A stretch of DNA of 64,000 nt from Providencia burhodogranariea DSM 19968 (GCF_000314855.2 NZ_KB233222.1:1144322-1208321); one strand, 5' to 3'. Counted from the stretch's first letter, positions 8,643-19,772 are shown. Numbers and translations: made by a program. Notes: generated by a model not told the origin, from the letters alone.

Positions 8643-10499
8643 CTAATTAATTTCCGCACAATTTAAACAGAATGCATAGCGACTTTGAGGATCATTCATC
8701 TTCAAGAAGAATTGTGCCTGCTGGCGGATATCTGTTGCGATTGATTGTGGTAAAAATACTTGTAACGCATCTGGCATAACAGCTTGAGCACTGCTGCTTA
8801 ATTCTAATATAAGCTGATCCATAAATGTTAGCTCAGGTTGCATCCAATCTAGCTCGACATTATCAAGCTTAGCTAATTCTGTAGCTTTGTTGACGGCATC
8901 ATCAAAATCACCGAGTTGGTCAACTAATCCGATTTTTTTAGCATCACTACCAATCCATACACGGCCCTGTGCGATTTTATCAATTTCAGCTGGAGTCTTA
9001 TTACGTGATTTGGCCACTAGCCCAACAAAAGTTTTATAGCCATTTTCGATGGTGATTTGCATCATATCGGAGAACTCAGGGCTAATACCTTTTGTGGCAG
9101 AAACATCGGCAAGAGGGGTTGTTGAAACTCCATCAGTATAGACACCGATTGAATCAAGCACATTTTCAAAGGTGTTAATGACACCAAAGATGCCAATAGA
9201 ACCCGTTAATGTACTTGGACTAGCAATAATATAATCAGCAGGTGTTGATACCCAATAGCCACCTGATGCGGCCATGCCACCCATTGAAACGATAATAGGC
9301 TTACCCGCTGCACGCGCAGAAGCTAATTCATTACGGATGAGTTCAGAGGCGGTGACACTACCACCAGGACTATTTACCCGCAATATAATGGCTTTAATGT
9401 TTTCATTGAGCCGAGCTTCACGAATTTGTGATGAGATAAGGTCACTACCTGCAATTCCAGGCGTTTGTGGGCCATCCATAATGGCACCTTGAACGACAAT
9501 TACCGCGATATTACCTGCTGTCTCAGTTCCTAAGTTTGTTAACTTACTTGAGTAATCATAGATGCTGATATAATTGAAATGTTTATCAGATTCATTCCAA
9601 CCAAAATGCTTTTTCAGTACATCTTCGGCTTGCTCACGCGTGTAAACCTTATCAACCAATTTCTGATTTAACGCATACTGTGCACTATCGCCACCCGCTG
9701 CACGCAACTTGGTAAGTAAGGTCGCTGTACCGGGGAAAATACTGTCTACAGTTGTATTGCGGTTTTTAGCCAATGTACCTAAGTAGTTATTCCATAGCGT
9801 TCCTAACCACTGTTTGCTCGCTTCGCGTGCTTCAGGTGACATGTTGTCACGCATCAATGGCTCTACCGCAGATTTATAAGTACCCACACGGAAAATATGG
9901 CTGCTAACTTTAAGCTTTTCTAGTAGCGATTTATAGTAGAGGGTATTTGTTGAGAAGCCGCGTATCTCGACCATGCCTTGGGGAGAAAGGAATATATTGT
10001 CAGCATAGCTAGCTAAATAATATTGCCCCTGAGTAAAGCTATCACCAACAGCATAGATAGGTTTGCCTGATTCTTTAAATTGTGTGATGGCTTTACCAAT
10101 GAAGTTAAGAGAAGGCTGATCTGCCCCAACAAGATTATCTAAACGGAGTACCATACCCGTAATGCGATCATCAGACGCTGCACTGCGAATTGTATCGACA
10201 ATATCAAACAGTGAGTTTTCTTGCATACGATTGCTTGATGAACCTAATAATTCACGGCTCATTCGGCCTAAAGGATCAGGCGATGAAACTTGGTCAACAA
10301 TGACACCCTGCAAATCAACATAAAGTGCACCAAAATAATTTTGATCTGGTTTAGATTCTGATTGATAGAGGGCTATCGAACCAATAACTAAAAAGCACAA
10401 CACAAGGAAAATGGTATTAAAAACCAGTTCCCGAATAAAATTTAGTATTCGCCAGCTAAACTTAAATACAGTGGCGATAATCTCCCATATTTGACGCAT
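8643..10499 (-). CDS. sppA: Signal peptide peptidase SppA, 67K type (protease IV)
   Basis: 618 residues, the same length as E. coli protease IV. One N-terminal membrane anchor (about residues 26-46), then two tandem S49 peptidase domains. The catalytic Lys is K209 in RVGTYKSAVEP in the N-terminal domain, and the nucleophile Ser is in GGMAASGGYWVSTPADYI (about S412 by my count) in the C-terminal domain, the split Ser/Lys dyad of this family. Degrades cleaved signal peptides at the periplasmic face of the inner membrane. Divergent from ydjA, as in E. coli. Confidence 0.95.
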   Translation of the reverse strand: MRQIWEIIATVFKFSWRILNFIRELVFNTIFLVLCFLVIGSIALYQSESKPDQNYFGALYVDLQGVIVDQVSSPDPLGRMSRELLGSSSNRMQENSLFDIVDTIRSAASDDRITGMVLRLDNLVGADQPSLNFIGKAITQFKESGKPIYAVGDSFTQGQYYLASYADNIFLSPQGMVEIRGFSTNTLYYKSLLEKLKVSSHIFRVGTYKSAVEPLMRDNMSPEAREASKQWLGTLWNNYLGTLAKNRNTTVDSIFPGTATLLTKLRAAGGDSAQYALNQKLVDKVYTREQAEDVLKKHFGWNESDKHFNYISIYDYSSKLTNLGTETAGNIAVIVVQGAIMDGPQTPGIAGSDLISSQIREARLNENIKAIILRVNSPGGSVTASELIRNELASARAAGKPIIVSMGGMAASGGYWVSTPADYIIASPSTLTGSIGIFGVINTFENVLDSIGVYTDGVSTTPLADVSATKGISPEFSDMMQITIENGYKTFVGLVAKSRNKTPAEIDKIAQGRVWIGSDAKKIGLVDQLGDFDDAVNKATELAKLDNVELDWMQPELTFMDQLILELSSSAQAVMPDALQVFLPQSIATDIRQQAQFFLKMNDPQSRYAFCLNCAEIN

Positions 10500-10817
10500 A
10501 ATCTCTCCGAGACACGAATTTGCACTTCTATCTTAATGAAATAAAAACAGTTGTCTGCTAATGAATGGCATTTTTATTCATAACAAAACGGTTAAGGGCG
10601 TTGTACAATGCCGTGATTATATTTTTCAATACATACAAATGATATAATTCAATCAATTAATTTATCTAACCATAGTTCACTTAGCTAAGAAGATGGTAAT
10701 CAGCCTAAGTGAATTCACAATCACAAAACCAAAAGTGAATGTGAGCGTAAATGAGCATGGCTATAATTGCTTGTTTGAATCACTATTATATCAGTTTAAT
10801 CTGAATCGGAGATGAAT
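10500..10817. promoter_or_regulatory. Divergent promoter region sppA / ydjA-selD-topB
   Basis: About 315 bp, AT-rich, containing no open frame of note. It must carry promoters for both flanking transcription units; I could not assign convincing -35/-10 pairs or regulator sites. Confidence 0.5.
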
Positions 10818-11369
10818 ATGGATGCTTTAACCCTTTTATTGACCCGCCGTTCAGCTTCACGGCTAACAACACCAGCACCTCAACAAGATGAGTTACAAAA
10901 TATTCTAGCGGCTGGTATGCGAGCTCCTGACCACGGTGCTTTACGCCCTTGGCATTTTATTGTTATGCAAGATGAGGGGCTAAATCGCTTTAGTCAACTC
11001 CTTGAGAGAGCGGCAAAGGAAAGTAAGTTGGGATCTGAGGTTGAAGAAAAAGCACGTAATGCACCATTTCGAGCACCGTTGATTATTACCGTTATTGCAA
11101 AAACTCAAGATCATCCAAAAATTCCTGAATGGGAACAAATTATTGCAGCTGGTTGTACAGTGCAAGCGATGCAAATGGCAGCTGTAGCACAAGGCTATAG
11201 TGGGATATGGCGTTCTGGTTCTTGGACAGAAGATGCAGTCGTTCGCGAGGGATTAGGCTGCGCACCAACTGACCATATCGTTGGATTTTTGTATTTGGGG
11301 ACTCCTGAATTAAAGGCACCAGCTAAGATACAAATTCCAGACATGCAAGACTTTGTTTCTCATTTTTAA
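10818..11369 (+). CDS. ydjA: Nitroreductase-family protein YdjA
   Basis: 183 residues from ATG 10818, equal to E. coli YdjA. The upstream ATG at 10812 directly abuts the GGAG Shine-Dalgarno, whereas 10818 has six-base spacing and yields the conserved MDAL start. Carries the FMN-binding RRSASR start, the [14 protein letters not shown] segment and GFLYLGTP near the end, as in small nitroreductases. Putative cytoplasmic NAD(P)H-dependent flavin oxidoreductase; physiological substrate unknown. First gene of the ydjA-selD-topB operon, conserved in enterobacteria. Confidence 0.92.
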   Translation: MDALTLLLTRRSASRLTTPAPQQDELQNILAAGMRAPDHGALRPWHFIVMQDEGLNRFSQLLERAAKESKLGSEVEEKARNAPFRAPLIITVIAKTQDHPKIPEWEQIIAAGCTVQAMQMAAVAQGYSGIWRSGSWTEDAVVREGLGCAPTDHIVGFLYLGTPELKAPAKIQIPDMQDFVSHF

Positions 11370-11383
11370 GAGGGTTGATAATA

Positions 11384-12424
11384 ATGGAAAAAATTAGACT
11401 TACGCAGTATAGCCATGGTGCGGGTTGTGGTTGTAAAATTGCACCGAAAGTGTTGGAACAAATACTTCATACTGAGCAAGCAAAGTTCCAAGATCCTCAT
11501 TTGTTAGTCGGCAATGAAACGAAAGATGATGCAGCAGTATATGATTTAGGTAATGGTATTGGCATCATCAGCACAACTGATTTTTTTATGCCAATCGTCG
11601 ATTCCCCTTATGAGTTTGGCCGGATTGCTGCAACAAATGCAATTAGTGATATTTTTGCGATGGGTGGTAAACCTATAATGGCGATTGCAATTTTAGGTTG
11701 GCCAATTGCTAAATTACCGCCTGAAGTTGCAAGAGAAGTCATCGAAGGTGGTCGAGCTGCTTGTGCTGATGCTGGAATATCTTTAGCGGGTGGTCATTCA
11801 ATTGACGCGCCAGAGCCTATTTTTGGTTTAGCTGTAACGGGCGTAGTGAATACTGAATTTGTGAAGAAAAACAGCGCAGCAACCGCAGGTTGTGAACTAT
11901 TCCTGACTAAGCCTCTGGGAATAGGTGTACTGACGACCGCTGAGAAAAAAGGAGTTTTAGCAGTTGAACACCAAAATTTAGCAACAGAAACCATGTGTCA
12001 ATTGAATAAATTAGGGGCAGTTGTTGCGCCATTAGATGGTGTGACAGCCATGACTGATGTGACAGGATTTGGTTTGCTTGGTCATTTAAGTGAGATTTGC
12101 CAAGGTTCTAATGTTCGTGCTGAAATTCGTTTTAGTCAAATTCCAAAATTAGATAATGTCGAGAGCTATATTGAAGCAGGTTGTGTACCGGGTGGAACGC
12201 AACGTAACTTTGATAGTTATGGACATCTTATTGGTCCTATGACAGATGCCCAACGTAATTTGTTATGTGACCCACAAACATCGGGTGGATTGTTAATTGC
12301 AGTCGAACCTTCTGAAATAGCCAAAATTAAAGACATTGCACAGCAGCAAGGTGTTTTGTTACAGTCTATCGGGAAATTATTACCCCATCGGGACAATGTA
12401 CCTTTAATTGAAGTGATAGATTAA
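11384..12424 (+). CDS. selD: Selenide, water dikinase SelD
   Basis: 346 residues. ATG 11384 is preceded at nine bases by AGAGGG; an upstream in-frame TTG at 11375 abuts that site and is rejected. The N-terminal glycine-rich SHGAGCGCK has the catalytic Cys (C15, equivalent to E. coli C17, here a normal Cys rather than selenocysteine) and Lys (K18). Further conserved blocks are [11 protein letters not shown] and the PurM-like [18 protein letters not shown]. Makes selenophosphate from selenide and ATP for selenocysteine and selenouridine synthesis. Lies 14 nt after ydjA and 3 nt before topB. Confidence 0.96.
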   Translation: MEKIRLTQYSHGAGCGCKIAPKVLEQILHTEQAKFQDPHLLVGNETKDDAAVYDLGNGIGIISTTDFFMPIVDSPYEFGRIAATNAISDIFAMGGKPIMAIAILGWPIAKLPPEVAREVIEGGRAACADAGISLAGGHSIDAPEPIFGLAVTGVVNTEFVKKNSAATAGCELFLTKPLGIGVLTTAEKKGVLAVEHQNLATETMCQLNKLGAVVAPLDGVTAMTDVTGFGLLGHLSEICQGSNVRAEIRFSQIPKLDNVESYIEAGCVPGGTQRNFDSYGHLIGPMTDAQRNLLCDPQTSGGLLIAVEPSEIAKIKDIAQQQGVLLQSIGKLLPHRDNVPLIEVID

Positions 12425-12427
12425 TTC

Positions 12428-14356
12428 ATGCGTTTGTTTATTGCGGAAAAGCCTAGCCTTGCGCGGGCAATTGCGGATGTACTTCCTAAACCTCATAAAC
12501 GGGGGGATGGTTTTATCCAGTGTGGTGACGACCAAATGGTCACTTGGTGTATAGGGCACTTATTGGAGCAAGCTGAACCAGATGCTTATGAACCACGCTA
12601 TGCGCGTTGGAATTTGCAAGATTTACCCATTATTCCAGAAAAATGGTTGTTAAAACCGCGTTCCTCAGTAACCAAACAGCTTAAAACGATAGGAGCTCTT
12701 CTAAAACAGGCGACGGTAGTTGTGCATGCCGGAGACCCTGATAGAGAAGGGCAATTGCTGGTGGATGAAGTATTAGATTACTTGGATCTTGCCGGAGAAA
12801 AAAGAAAGCAAGTTAAGCGCTGTTTAATCAATGACCTCAACCCTCAAGCTGTTGAAAGAGCAATTGATAGGCTACGCGAAAATCGCGAATTTATTCCATT
12901 ATGTGTTTCAGCTCTGGCTCGAGCTAGAGCTGACTGGTTATATGGTATTAATATGACTAGAGCCTACACCTTGCTTGGTCAACGCGGTGGTTATCAAGGT
13001 GTACTTTCTGTTGGGAGAGTACAAACCCCTGTGCTTGGTCTGGTTGTACGTCGTGATGAAGACATTGAAAACTTTATCCCTAAAGACTATTTCGAGGTTA
13101 AGGCGCATATTGTGACGCCACAAGATGAACGATTTGTGGCTATCTGGCAGCCGAGTGAATCTTGTGTTGATTATCAAGATGAAGAAGGCCGTTTGTTCCA
13201 CCGACCTTTAGCTGATCATGTTGTATCGCGTATTACCGGAAAACCTGCATTTGTCACCCAGTATCAAGATAAACGTGAATCTGAAATAGCCCCGTTGCCA
13301 TTTTCACTTTCGGCATTGCAGATTGAAGCGTCAAAGAAATATGGTTTGAGCGCTCAAGAGATTTTAGATATCTGCCAGCGTTTGTATGAAACTCATAAGC
13401 TGATTACTTATCCACGTTCGGATAGCCGTTATCTGCCTGATGAACATTTCGCTGGCCGTCATTCAGTGCTAAATGCAATTTCTGTCCATCAGCCTGAATT
13501 AACAAAATTTGAACTACCGGAACTCGATAAAAAAAATCGCTGTTGGGATGATAAAAAAGTCGATGCTCACCATGCAATCATTCCAACGGCGAAAGCGGTA
13601 TCAGTTAAACTCACTGAACATGAAGCTAATGTTTATCAACTAATTGCGCGGCAATATATTATCCAATTTATGTCGGATGCGGTGTACCGTAAATGTACTA
13701 TCGACCTTGAAATTGAGAACGGTAAATTTACAGCGAAAGCACGCTTTTTAGCTGAAGCAGGTTGGCGTGTAGTTTTGGGCAGTAAAGAACGTGATGCAGA
13801 GAATGATGGAACTCCTTTACCTATTGTAGCTAAAGGGGATGAGCTATTGTGTGAGAAAGGTGAAGTTATTGAGAAACAGACTCAACCACCAAGGCCTTTT
13901 ACGGATGCAACGTTGTTATCTGCAATGACTGGAATTGCTCGATTCGTGCAAGATAAAGCATTAAAAAAAGTATTGCGAGAAACCGATGGATTAGGTACGG
14001 AAGCAACTCGTGCGGGTATTATCGACTTATTGTTTAAGCGCCAATTTCTATTTAAAAAAGGTCGATATATTCATTCTTCTCCAGCAGGAAGAGCGTTAAT
14101 CCACGTACTTCCAGATATGGCAACATTACCGGATATGACTGCGCATTGGGAGTCTATATTGACTCAAATTAGTGAGAAGCAGACCCGTTATGATGACTTT
14201 ATGAATCCATTGAGTTCAACACTGATGAAGCTTATACATCAAGCCCGTCAGTTTACGAATCTCAAAGCCTTCCGTGAACTGCCTCCTGTAACAAAAAATA
14301 AAGGTAACAAAAAACCAGCGAAGCCGATGAAAAAATCGAAAAAAGGTGATGAATGA
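12428..14356 (+). CDS. topB: DNA topoisomerase III TopB
   Basis: 642 residues, type IA topoisomerase. TOPRIM domain begins with [17 protein letters not shown] and contains [14 protein letters not shown]; active-site Tyr is Y328 in [13 protein letters not shown], matching the E. coli position; C-terminus is Lys-rich ([12 protein letters not shown]). Decatenates DNA with single-stranded regions. Starts 3 nt after selD, so translationally linked. It is followed, 230 nt on, by a long palindrome with a T-run that probably ends the operon. Confidence 0.96.
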   Translation: MRLFIAEKPSLARAIADVLPKPHKRGDGFIQCGDDQMVTWCIGHLLEQAEPDAYEPRYARWNLQDLPIIPEKWLLKPRSSVTKQLKTIGALLKQATVVVHAGDPDREGQLLVDEVLDYLDLAGEKRKQVKRCLINDLNPQAVERAIDRLRENREFIPLCVSALARARADWLYGINMTRAYTLLGQRGGYQGVLSVGRVQTPVLGLVVRRDEDIENFIPKDYFEVKAHIVTPQDERFVAIWQPSESCVDYQDEEGRLFHRPLADHVVSRITGKPAFVTQYQDKRESEIAPLPFSLSALQIEASKKYGLSAQEILDICQRLYETHKLITYPRSDSRYLPDEHFAGRHSVLNAISVHQPELTKFELPELDKKNRCWDDKKVDAHHAIIPTAKAVSVKLTEHEANVYQLIARQYIIQFMSDAVYRKCTIDLEIENGKFTAKARFLAEAGWRVVLGSKERDAENDGTPLPIVAKGDELLCEKGEVIEKQTQPPRPFTDATLLSAMTGIARFVQDKALKKVLRETDGLGTEATRAGIIDLLFKRQFLFKKGRYIHSSPAGRALIHVLPDMATLPDMTAHWESILTQISEKQTRYDDFMNPLSSTLMKLIHQARQFTNLKAFRELPPVTKNKGNKKPAKPMKKSKKGDE

Positions 14357-14587
14357 TAAAATAATGGAAGATGGAAAAAGTATTATTTGCTTATAATAAT
14401 TAAGTGAATGGTTCTAACGTTTTCCAATATTTATTACCGAAAAAGCGTGAATAAGAAAAAGAGTATAACCGTACCTAGTCATTAAGTATAATAATATCAA
14501 TGCATTAGATTTGGATTTGGCAATAAGTACGGGCTAAACATATTCAAAGATAACAACGACAAACATCGGCCAATTTAAGTGTTTTTT

Positions 14588-14619
14588 ATAATGCAGTGTG
14601 ACATGTCACGCTGCATTAT
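14588..14619 (+). terminator. 32-bp palindrome with T-run after topB
   Basis: The entire 32 bp is an inverted repeat (16 potential base pairs with one G-T) followed by TTTTTG on the plus strand, as in an intrinsic terminator for topB. Its centre is GTGACATGTCAC (14598-14609), a 12-mer that recurs at 44259 and 55185. The whole 14357-14682 gap is otherwise AT-rich with nothing else recognisable. Confidence 0.6.
14598..14609. other. GTGACATGTCAC palindrome, copy 1
   Basis: 12-bp palindrome with the GTGAC/GTCAC arms of matS but two rather than three central bases. Same 12-mer at 44259-44270 and 55185-55196, all intergenic. Confidence 0.5.
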
Positions 14620-14682
14620 TTTTGTAGAATTACTCAATAATAATAAAATATCTTTTATACTGACAACGCGAGAGGCGACTTA

Positions 14683-15495
14683 TTACTTGGTTAAATCAAA
14701 CTCAGCCCAAACTGGTGCATGGTCTGACGGCTTCTCCATACCTCGTATTTCATAATCAATACCCGTTGCTATACAACGGTTAGAAAGTGGCTTAGAAGCT
14801 AAGAGTAAATCGATTCGTAGACCTCGATTGTCATCAAATCCTTTTGAACGATAGTCAAACCATGAATAACAATCAGAGATATCAGGATTCATTGTGCGAT
14901 AGGTGTCGATTAATCCCCAATTTAACAGCGTTTCCATCCATTCACGCTCTTCAGGTAAAAATGAGCATTTACCCGTTTTTAACCAACGTTTACGATTGAT
15001 TTCACCAATACCAATGTCGAGATCAGTATGGCTAATATTCATATCGCCCATAATTAGTAGCTGTGACTCAGGTGTTTGCGTTGATGTTATATAATTCTGC
15101 AAGTCTTGATAAAATTTTTCTTTTGCTGGAAATTTAGTCGGATGGTCGCGGCTTTCACCTTGAGGGAAATAACCATTTACAACAGTTAACGGGCCATTAT
15201 TGGTTTCAATGTCTGCCATGATAATACGACGTTGAGCATCATCAGCATCTGTAGGAAAGCCTTTTCGAACAGCAATAGGTTTATTTTTTGTGAGTAGTGC
15301 GACGCCATAGTGAGCCTTTTGACCGTGATAAAATACGTGATATCCCAGTTTGCTGACGTCATCATAAGGGAACATATCGTCATGAACCTTAGTCTCCTGT
15401 AAGCCTATTACCTCAGGTTGATGCTTATCAATGATCGCAGCCAATTGGTGTGGACGAGCTCTGAGGCCATTAATGTTGAAAGAGATAAATTTCAT
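14683..15495 (-). CDS. xthA: Exodeoxyribonuclease III XthA
   Basis: 270 residues (E. coli 268). Endonuclease/exonuclease/phosphatase fold with the metal-binding Glu in [11 protein letters not shown], the Asn/Asp pair in [14 protein letters not shown], and the C-terminal catalytic Asp-His in [12 protein letters not shown]. Main AP endonuclease and 3'-5' exonuclease in base-excision repair, cytoplasmic. Converges with topB; no strong terminator on its own strand. Confidence 0.96.
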   Translation of the reverse strand: MKFISFNINGLRARPHQLAAIIDKHQPEVIGLQETKVHDDMFPYDDVSKLGYHVFYHGQKAHYGVALLTKNKPIAVRKGFPTDADDAQRRIIMADIETNNGPLTVVNGYFPQGESRDHPTKFPAKEKFYQDLQNYITSTQTPESQLLIMGDMNISHTDLDIGIGEINRKRWLKTGKCSFLPEEREWMETLLNWGLIDTYRTMNPDISDCYSWFDYRSKGFDDNRGLRIDLLLASKPLSNRCIATGIDYEIRGMEKPSDHAPVWAEFDLTK

Positions 15496-15955
15496 GGTCT
15501 TTTATCACCTGTTAGATATTTTTATGTATTAGTTGATTCTAACAGATGATGCGTAAACTGTAACTATTAAATAACTATTTAAATAATGAATTAATTATGA
15601 AACATAAATATTTCCATATTTAATTATAATATTAATATTATAAATTTAAAATTAAATAAGATTATTAGTTATACAATTAATGAAAAATATGTTCGTCTAT
15701 TTCCAATTGGTGATTTATATTTAATGTGATTTAATAGTCAACCCATAAAAAATAATGAAATGAAACAGTATAATATATTGCTTTGCCTTGATGGAAATTA
15801 TAAAAATACTTTTATGAAATATTGTTACTCATTCAATGAAGTATTAAATTGAATTTTTTCATCTAAGATGTCAAATAATGGGTTATTCAACGTGTTGTTT
15901 TAATAGAGAGTTGCGTTGAATTATGCGTATTAATAAACAGAATGGGGTCATAGAT
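15496..15955. other. Very AT-rich intergenic region xthA / LysR gene
   Basis: 460 bp of strongly AT-rich DNA with runs of TTAATTATAATATTA type and no recognisable gene or regulator site. It should hold the divergent promoters of xthA and the LysR-type gene. Base composition is more AT-rich than the flanking housekeeping genes, which fits H-NS-silenced acquired DNA. Confidence 0.45.
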
Positions 15956-16831
15956 ATGTTCTTTTCAAAAAAATTAGAGGCATTTATGGCAGTTGTTGAA
16001 AATGGCTCATTAAGCAAGGCTGCAAGGGTGATGAATCGAACGACACCGCCTATTGCTAAGTCGATTAAAGATTTCGAAACAAGCTTGGGTAAGAGGTTAT
16101 TTAAAAGGGAAAAATTTGGTATGACATTAACCAAAGATGGTCAGGAGTTATATAATGATCTACGTGATCTTTATTTACAAGAGAAGGAAATAACAAAAAA
16201 ACACTTCACTGGTTATATTGTCAATGAAGCAAATATTTATTATGACTGGGGTAAGGAAAAGTTTCTTATTAATTTGTATCAAGCTGCTAATAAAAATAAT
16301 GTTCAAATTAATATATTGAGATTTAATTATGAGGAGGTTGATGAAATTTTCGATTATGATGGGAATACGGTTATATTAAGTTCGCAACCAGTAATTAGTG
16401 AACGGTTTTCATTGCAAAGAAAAATAAAAAACACTTCGTTAGGTATTTATTGTCGAAGTGAACTGTATGAAAAGTATGGGAATAATATTATGAATTTATT
16501 GAGAAGTTGCACATGGTTATGTAATCCTGCATTTTATAAAAGTAGCTTGATGAGTGAGTTGTTAGATAAAACCGAATTGGATGGAAATAAAGCAAGTATA
16601 AGGCAAATGGATAACATTGGTAGCTGTCAAAGCTTTCTTCAGGTTGGTGATTTTATAGGTATAATTGATTATTATCCAGAAAATGATCTTAACAATAAAT
16701 CACTAAGTTATATTCCGTTGGATTCGATTATAGATAGTTGTTGTTGTTATATTTATAAGTCAAAGTCACACTCAAGTGTGCTAAACCGATTTACTAACGT
16801 TATTGATACTCTGGATGAGAGTAAGGTTTGA
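15956..16831 (+). CDS. LysR-type transcriptional regulator (orphan)
   Basis: 291 residues from ATG 15956, preceded by a GGGG Shine-Dalgarno about nine bases upstream; an in-frame ATG at 15923 would add 11 residues not typical of the family. N-terminal winged helix-turn-helix about residues 1-60: LEAFMAVVENGSLSKAARVM followed by KSIKDFETSLGKRLFKREKFGMTLTKDG. The remainder would be a substrate-binding-like effector domain but is divergent, Asn/Ile/Lys-rich and Cys-containing (SCCCYIYK). No divergently transcribed target gene adjoins it except xthA, so its regulon is unknown. The stop codon is one base from the 3' end of tRNA-Tyr on the other strand, and the codon use is AT-rich, suggesting horizontal acquisition. 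Confidence 0.8.
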   Translation: MFFSKKLEAFMAVVENGSLSKAARVMNRTTPPIAKSIKDFETSLGKRLFKREKFGMTLTKDGQELYNDLRDLYLQEKEITKKHFTGYIVNEANIYYDWGKEKFLINLYQAANKNNVQINILRFNYEEVDEIFDYDGNTVILSSQPVISERFSLQRKIKNTSLGIYCRSELYEKYGNNIMNLLRSCTWLCNPAFYKSSLMSELLDKTELDGNKASIRQMDNIGSCQSFLQVGDFIGIIDYYPENDLNNKSLSYIPLDSIIDSCCCYIYKSKSHSSVLNRFTNVIDTLDESKV

Positions 16832-16832
16832 A

Positions 16833-16917
<85 letters not shown>

Positions 16918-16953
16918 AGATTTTGAGTTGCCGTATTCGTTGGCAGCGGCGGC

Positions 16954-16981
16954 ATAATACCAAATGACACGCCGCTGTAAA
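16954..16981 (-). promoter_or_regulatory. tRNA-Tyr promoter (stringent type)
   Basis: Minus-strand TTTACA, 16-nt spacer, TATTAT, then a GC-rich discriminator (GCCGCCGC). This closely resembles the E. coli tyrT promoter with its TTTACAGCGGCG start and GC discriminator, the hallmark of growth-rate and ppGpp control. Confidence 0.8.
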
Positions 16982-17054
16982 GTATTAATTTTTAAAAAAT
17001 GTTTAAATGCTGTTTTTTTATGCTCAATGAATGCTTAAGCAGCAAATATCAATA

Positions 17055-17903
17055 TTACAGGATGATAGTCCGATTTCCGTAAACAAACACTCGCTGGGCT
17101 AAAACCCAGAAAAGTGCATGACTGAGCACATTTTTTTCTACATCACGGCCAGCTCGCATCATATCGTCTGCTGTGAAGGTATGATCTATATTAATCACGT
17201 TTTGCGTAATAATTGGCCCTTCATCAAGATTATCATTAACAAAGTGAGCTGTAGCGCCAATGATCTTAACTCCCCGTTCATATGCCTGGTGATATGGACG
17301 GGCACCAATGAATGCAGGTAAGAAGGAATGGTGGATATTAATTATTTGATTCGGATAACGTTGTACGAATTCAGGGGTAAGAACACGCATATATTTCGCA
17401 AGTACAACATAGTCAGGTTGATAAAGGTCTATTTGTGTTGTCATTTTTTCATCATGTTGTTCTCTAGTTAGGCCTTCATGACTAATATGATGAAAAGGGA
17501 TACCAAATTGTTCGACGAGATTTTTCAACGTGTCATGATTGCCAATAACAGCAGCAATTTCCACATCTAAGCCATCATATGCGCTTTTCATGAGTAGGTC
17601 GCCTAAACAATGAGCCTCTTTTGTAACCATCACCACAATACGGCGGCGACCTGAAGAGTTTAATTCACGCTTAGATCCCACTGGTAAGGCGTCATCGAGA
17701 TCTGCGAGTAAGGTCTCATCATTAAAAATCCCTTCAAGTTCAGTTCTCATAAAGAAGCGGCCAGTACGATGATCAACAAATTCATTATTTTGGACAATAT
17801 TGAGTTGATGCTTGTAACAAATATTGGTGATTTTTGCGATTAATCCTTTAGCATCTGGGCAGATAGTGCGGAGGATTTTTTTCTGTACATTTTTTTGTTG
17901 CAT
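17055..17903 (-). CDS. purU: Formyltetrahydrofolate deformylase PurU
   Basis: 282 residues (E. coli 280). N-terminal ACT-like domain (about 8-90, RTICPDAKGLIAKITNICYKH) and a C-terminal formyltransferase-fold hydrolase with the conserved INIHHSFLPAFIGARPYHQA block. Hydrolyses 10-formyl-THF to formate and THF, supplying formate to PurT and balancing one-carbon pools. Position between tRNA-Tyr and ychJ is the conserved enterobacterial order. Confidence 0.96.
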   Translation of the reverse strand: MQQKNVQKKILRTICPDAKGLIAKITNICYKHQLNIVQNNEFVDHRTGRFFMRTELEGIFNDETLLADLDDALPVGSKRELNSSGRRRIVVMVTKEAHCLGDLLMKSAYDGLDVEIAAVIGNHDTLKNLVEQFGIPFHHISHEGLTREQHDEKMTTQIDLYQPDYVVLAKYMRVLTPEFVQRYPNQIINIHHSFLPAFIGARPYHQAYERGVKIIGATAHFVNDNLDEGPIITQNVINIDHTFTADDMMRAGRDVEKNVLSHALFWVLAQRVFVYGNRTIIL

Positions 17904-17993
17904 GAAACTGTCTGATCCTTAACTAATACAAAAGCCAATAAATAGGCAAGCGATACATTGTGCATTTCCGTTGTGGTTGGTAAAACATAATTG

Positions 17994-18473
17994 CTAACGA
18001 CTATGACAGCATTTTTTAAATTTCTTACCGGAACCACATGGACATAGATCATTTCGACCCGTTTTAGGTGTGATGCCATCGATATAATACCAATGTTTTT
18101 CAATGCGAATAAAACGGGAACGTTCATGAATAAGCTGTTTATGATCAGCTTTTTCATCAATAAAGCAAGTTGAAAATTCGACATATCCTTCCTCCTTATT
18201 TTTAGCATAAGAAGAACTAATAATACGAAGAGAGATCCATTTTGTTTGTGTGAAACTGTTAAGTAGTTCTTCACGCCACTCTTGGGCATGGCAATCAGGG
18301 TGCCACGTTGCAATGAGATAATCAGCGTTTTTTGTGACATAGGCACTGTACCGAGAGCGCATAAGCTGCTCAGGCGTCTGAGGAATAGCTTGATGGGTAA
18401 GATATGGGTAACAACATTCATCGAATGGTTGATGGTTACCACAAAAACACGAGTTGTTTAGAGATTGTTCCAT
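17994..18473 (-). CDS. ychJ: SEC-C motif protein YchJ (UPF0225)
   Basis: 159 residues with Cys-rich metal-binding motifs at both ends: [17 protein letters not shown] near the N-terminus and a canonical SEC-C motif [17 protein letters not shown] at the C-terminus, flanking an NTF2-like domain ([26 protein letters not shown]). Matches E. coli YchJ throughout. Function not established; the SEC-C motif suggests zinc binding and contact with RNA, ribosome or chaperone machinery. Divergent from rssB. Confidence 0.93.
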   Translation of the reverse strand: MEQSLNNSCFCGNHQPFDECCYPYLTHQAIPQTPEQLMRSRYSAYVTKNADYLIATWHPDCHAQEWREELLNSFTQTKWISLRIISSSYAKNKEEGYVEFSTCFIDEKADHKQLIHERSRFIRIEKHWYYIDGITPKTGRNDLCPCGSGKKFKKCCHSR

Positions 18474-18603
18474 TTTTCTCTCTATAAAAATAAGTATAAA
18501 TTGTAAAAATAACTATACTTTAAAAATGAAAGTAAAATCATTTTGTCATATGAATAATAGTATTGGTAGTAATTATCAGATTATCGCGACAAGCAGGTTA
18601 AAT

Positions 18604-19614
18604 ATGAAAAATAAAAAGATACTCATTGTTGAAGATGAAAAAATTTTTCGTTCAATGCTAGAAGGGTACTTGGAATCACAAGGTATGCAAGTTCTTGTCG
18701 CAGATAATGGGCAAAGTGCACTAGAACAGCTGACCGTTGAGAAACTTAAACCCGATGTGATTTTATGTGACCTTAATATGCCCATAATGAGTGGTGAAGC
18801 TTTTATGGAGCAACTTGTTGCGAAGAATATCAATATTCCAGTTATTGTTATATCTGCAACAACTGATTTTACTCAATTTGACCGAATGTTTAGGCTAGGA
18901 GCAAAAGATGCTTTACTGAAGCCCATTAAAAACTTAGATGAATTAAAAGTCACCATACACGCGAATCTTTATCCTGAACAGTATGATGTAGAAACCTTAA
19001 TACATCATGAAGTAGAGCATGTATCGCCGTTGTTAGATTATAATAATTTGGATATCACATCGGTGCTAAAACAACTACAACCTCCAGTTAACCAAAGTAT
19101 CAATGGGTATCGAGTTAATTATCGCCAATTAAATGAAATTAATAAATTTGGATTGGTTATTGATTTAGCACCTATATCAGATAGCCAAATTGGTTTTTAC
19201 TGTATTGATATAGAACGTTCCCCACAAGAAGGGGTTATGGCCGCTTTTTTGATTAGAGTGGTATTCAATAATTTATTAAAAAATGCAGTTAGTTTTCCTG
19301 ATAAAAAGCTACCTAATATTGATAAGGTAATTAATCAAATAAATTATTTGTTAGAGGATTCCGGTTTTACCGGTCAATATCCGATATTGTTAGGCTATTT
19401 TAATACGCAAAATAAAGCGATTATTTTAGCGAGTGCAGGGCTTGAAGCTGAGGTTGCAACTGAAAATGCTCAATATAGTCTATCCAGAAGTATTCCATTA
19501 GGTACGCTAAAGCATCATCCTTCAAACCACCTAGATATTAGAGGAGCCTTTTGGCAATGTCGAATTTGGAATAACCATCAAAAGATAAAATTGATGTTTA
19601 ATCCAGAAGTATAA
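18604..19614 (+). CDS. rssB: RpoS adaptor / response regulator RssB
   Basis: 336 residues from ATG 18604 (E. coli 337). Receiver domain 1-120 with ILIVEDE, phospho-acceptor Asp at about D56 in VILCDLNMP, VISAT and KP(I)K; C-terminal part is a degenerate PP2C phosphatase-like domain (LLKQLQPPVNQ..., LPILLGYFNTQN). Delivers sigma-S to ClpXP. Upstream in-frame ATGs (for example 18526 and 18550) would give N-terminal extensions not seen in RssB, so they are rejected. Upstream of galU, as in E. coli. Confidence 0.94.
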   Translation: MKNKKILIVEDEKIFRSMLEGYLESQGMQVLVADNGQSALEQLTVEKLKPDVILCDLNMPIMSGEAFMEQLVAKNINIPVIVISATTDFTQFDRMFRLGAKDALLKPIKNLDELKVTIHANLYPEQYDVETLIHHEVEHVSPLLDYNNLDITSVLKQLQPPVNQSINGYRVNYRQLNEINKFGLVIDLAPISDSQIGFYCIDIERSPQEGVMAAFLIRVVFNNLLKNAVSFPDKKLPNIDKVINQINYLLEDSGFTGQYPILLGYFNTQNKAIILASAGLEAEVATENAQYSLSRSIPLGTLKHHPSNHLDIRGAFWQCRIWNNHQKIKLMFNPEV

Positions 19615-19772
19615 ATATCGTTTAAATTTAATCCGTTAAAAGTAATAATTTAGGCTAATTTGTGCGTCGTACTATTTATCCTTGAATTATTCCTGCTATA
19701 CTTCCCGCCACTTAAAATGTGCCTTCTTTGTTAGTTATTTTTGTATAAGGTACTTAGGAGAATTCTGGACTT

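Noticed and set aside
9836-9850. GTGAC-N5-GTCAC inverted repeat in sppA
   Set aside because: The spacing of five bases is wrong for both matS (three) and the 12-mer family (two); coding sequence can explain it.
17840-18442. 200-codon frame on the minus strand overlapping ychJ and the purU start
   Set aside because: It is another phase of ychJ, which is itself clearly conserved with SEC-C motifs at both ends.
18454-18603. 50-residue N-terminal extension of RssB
   Set aside because: It crosses the ychJ promoter region and has no counterpart in RssB proteins; the ATG at 18604 gives the normal length.
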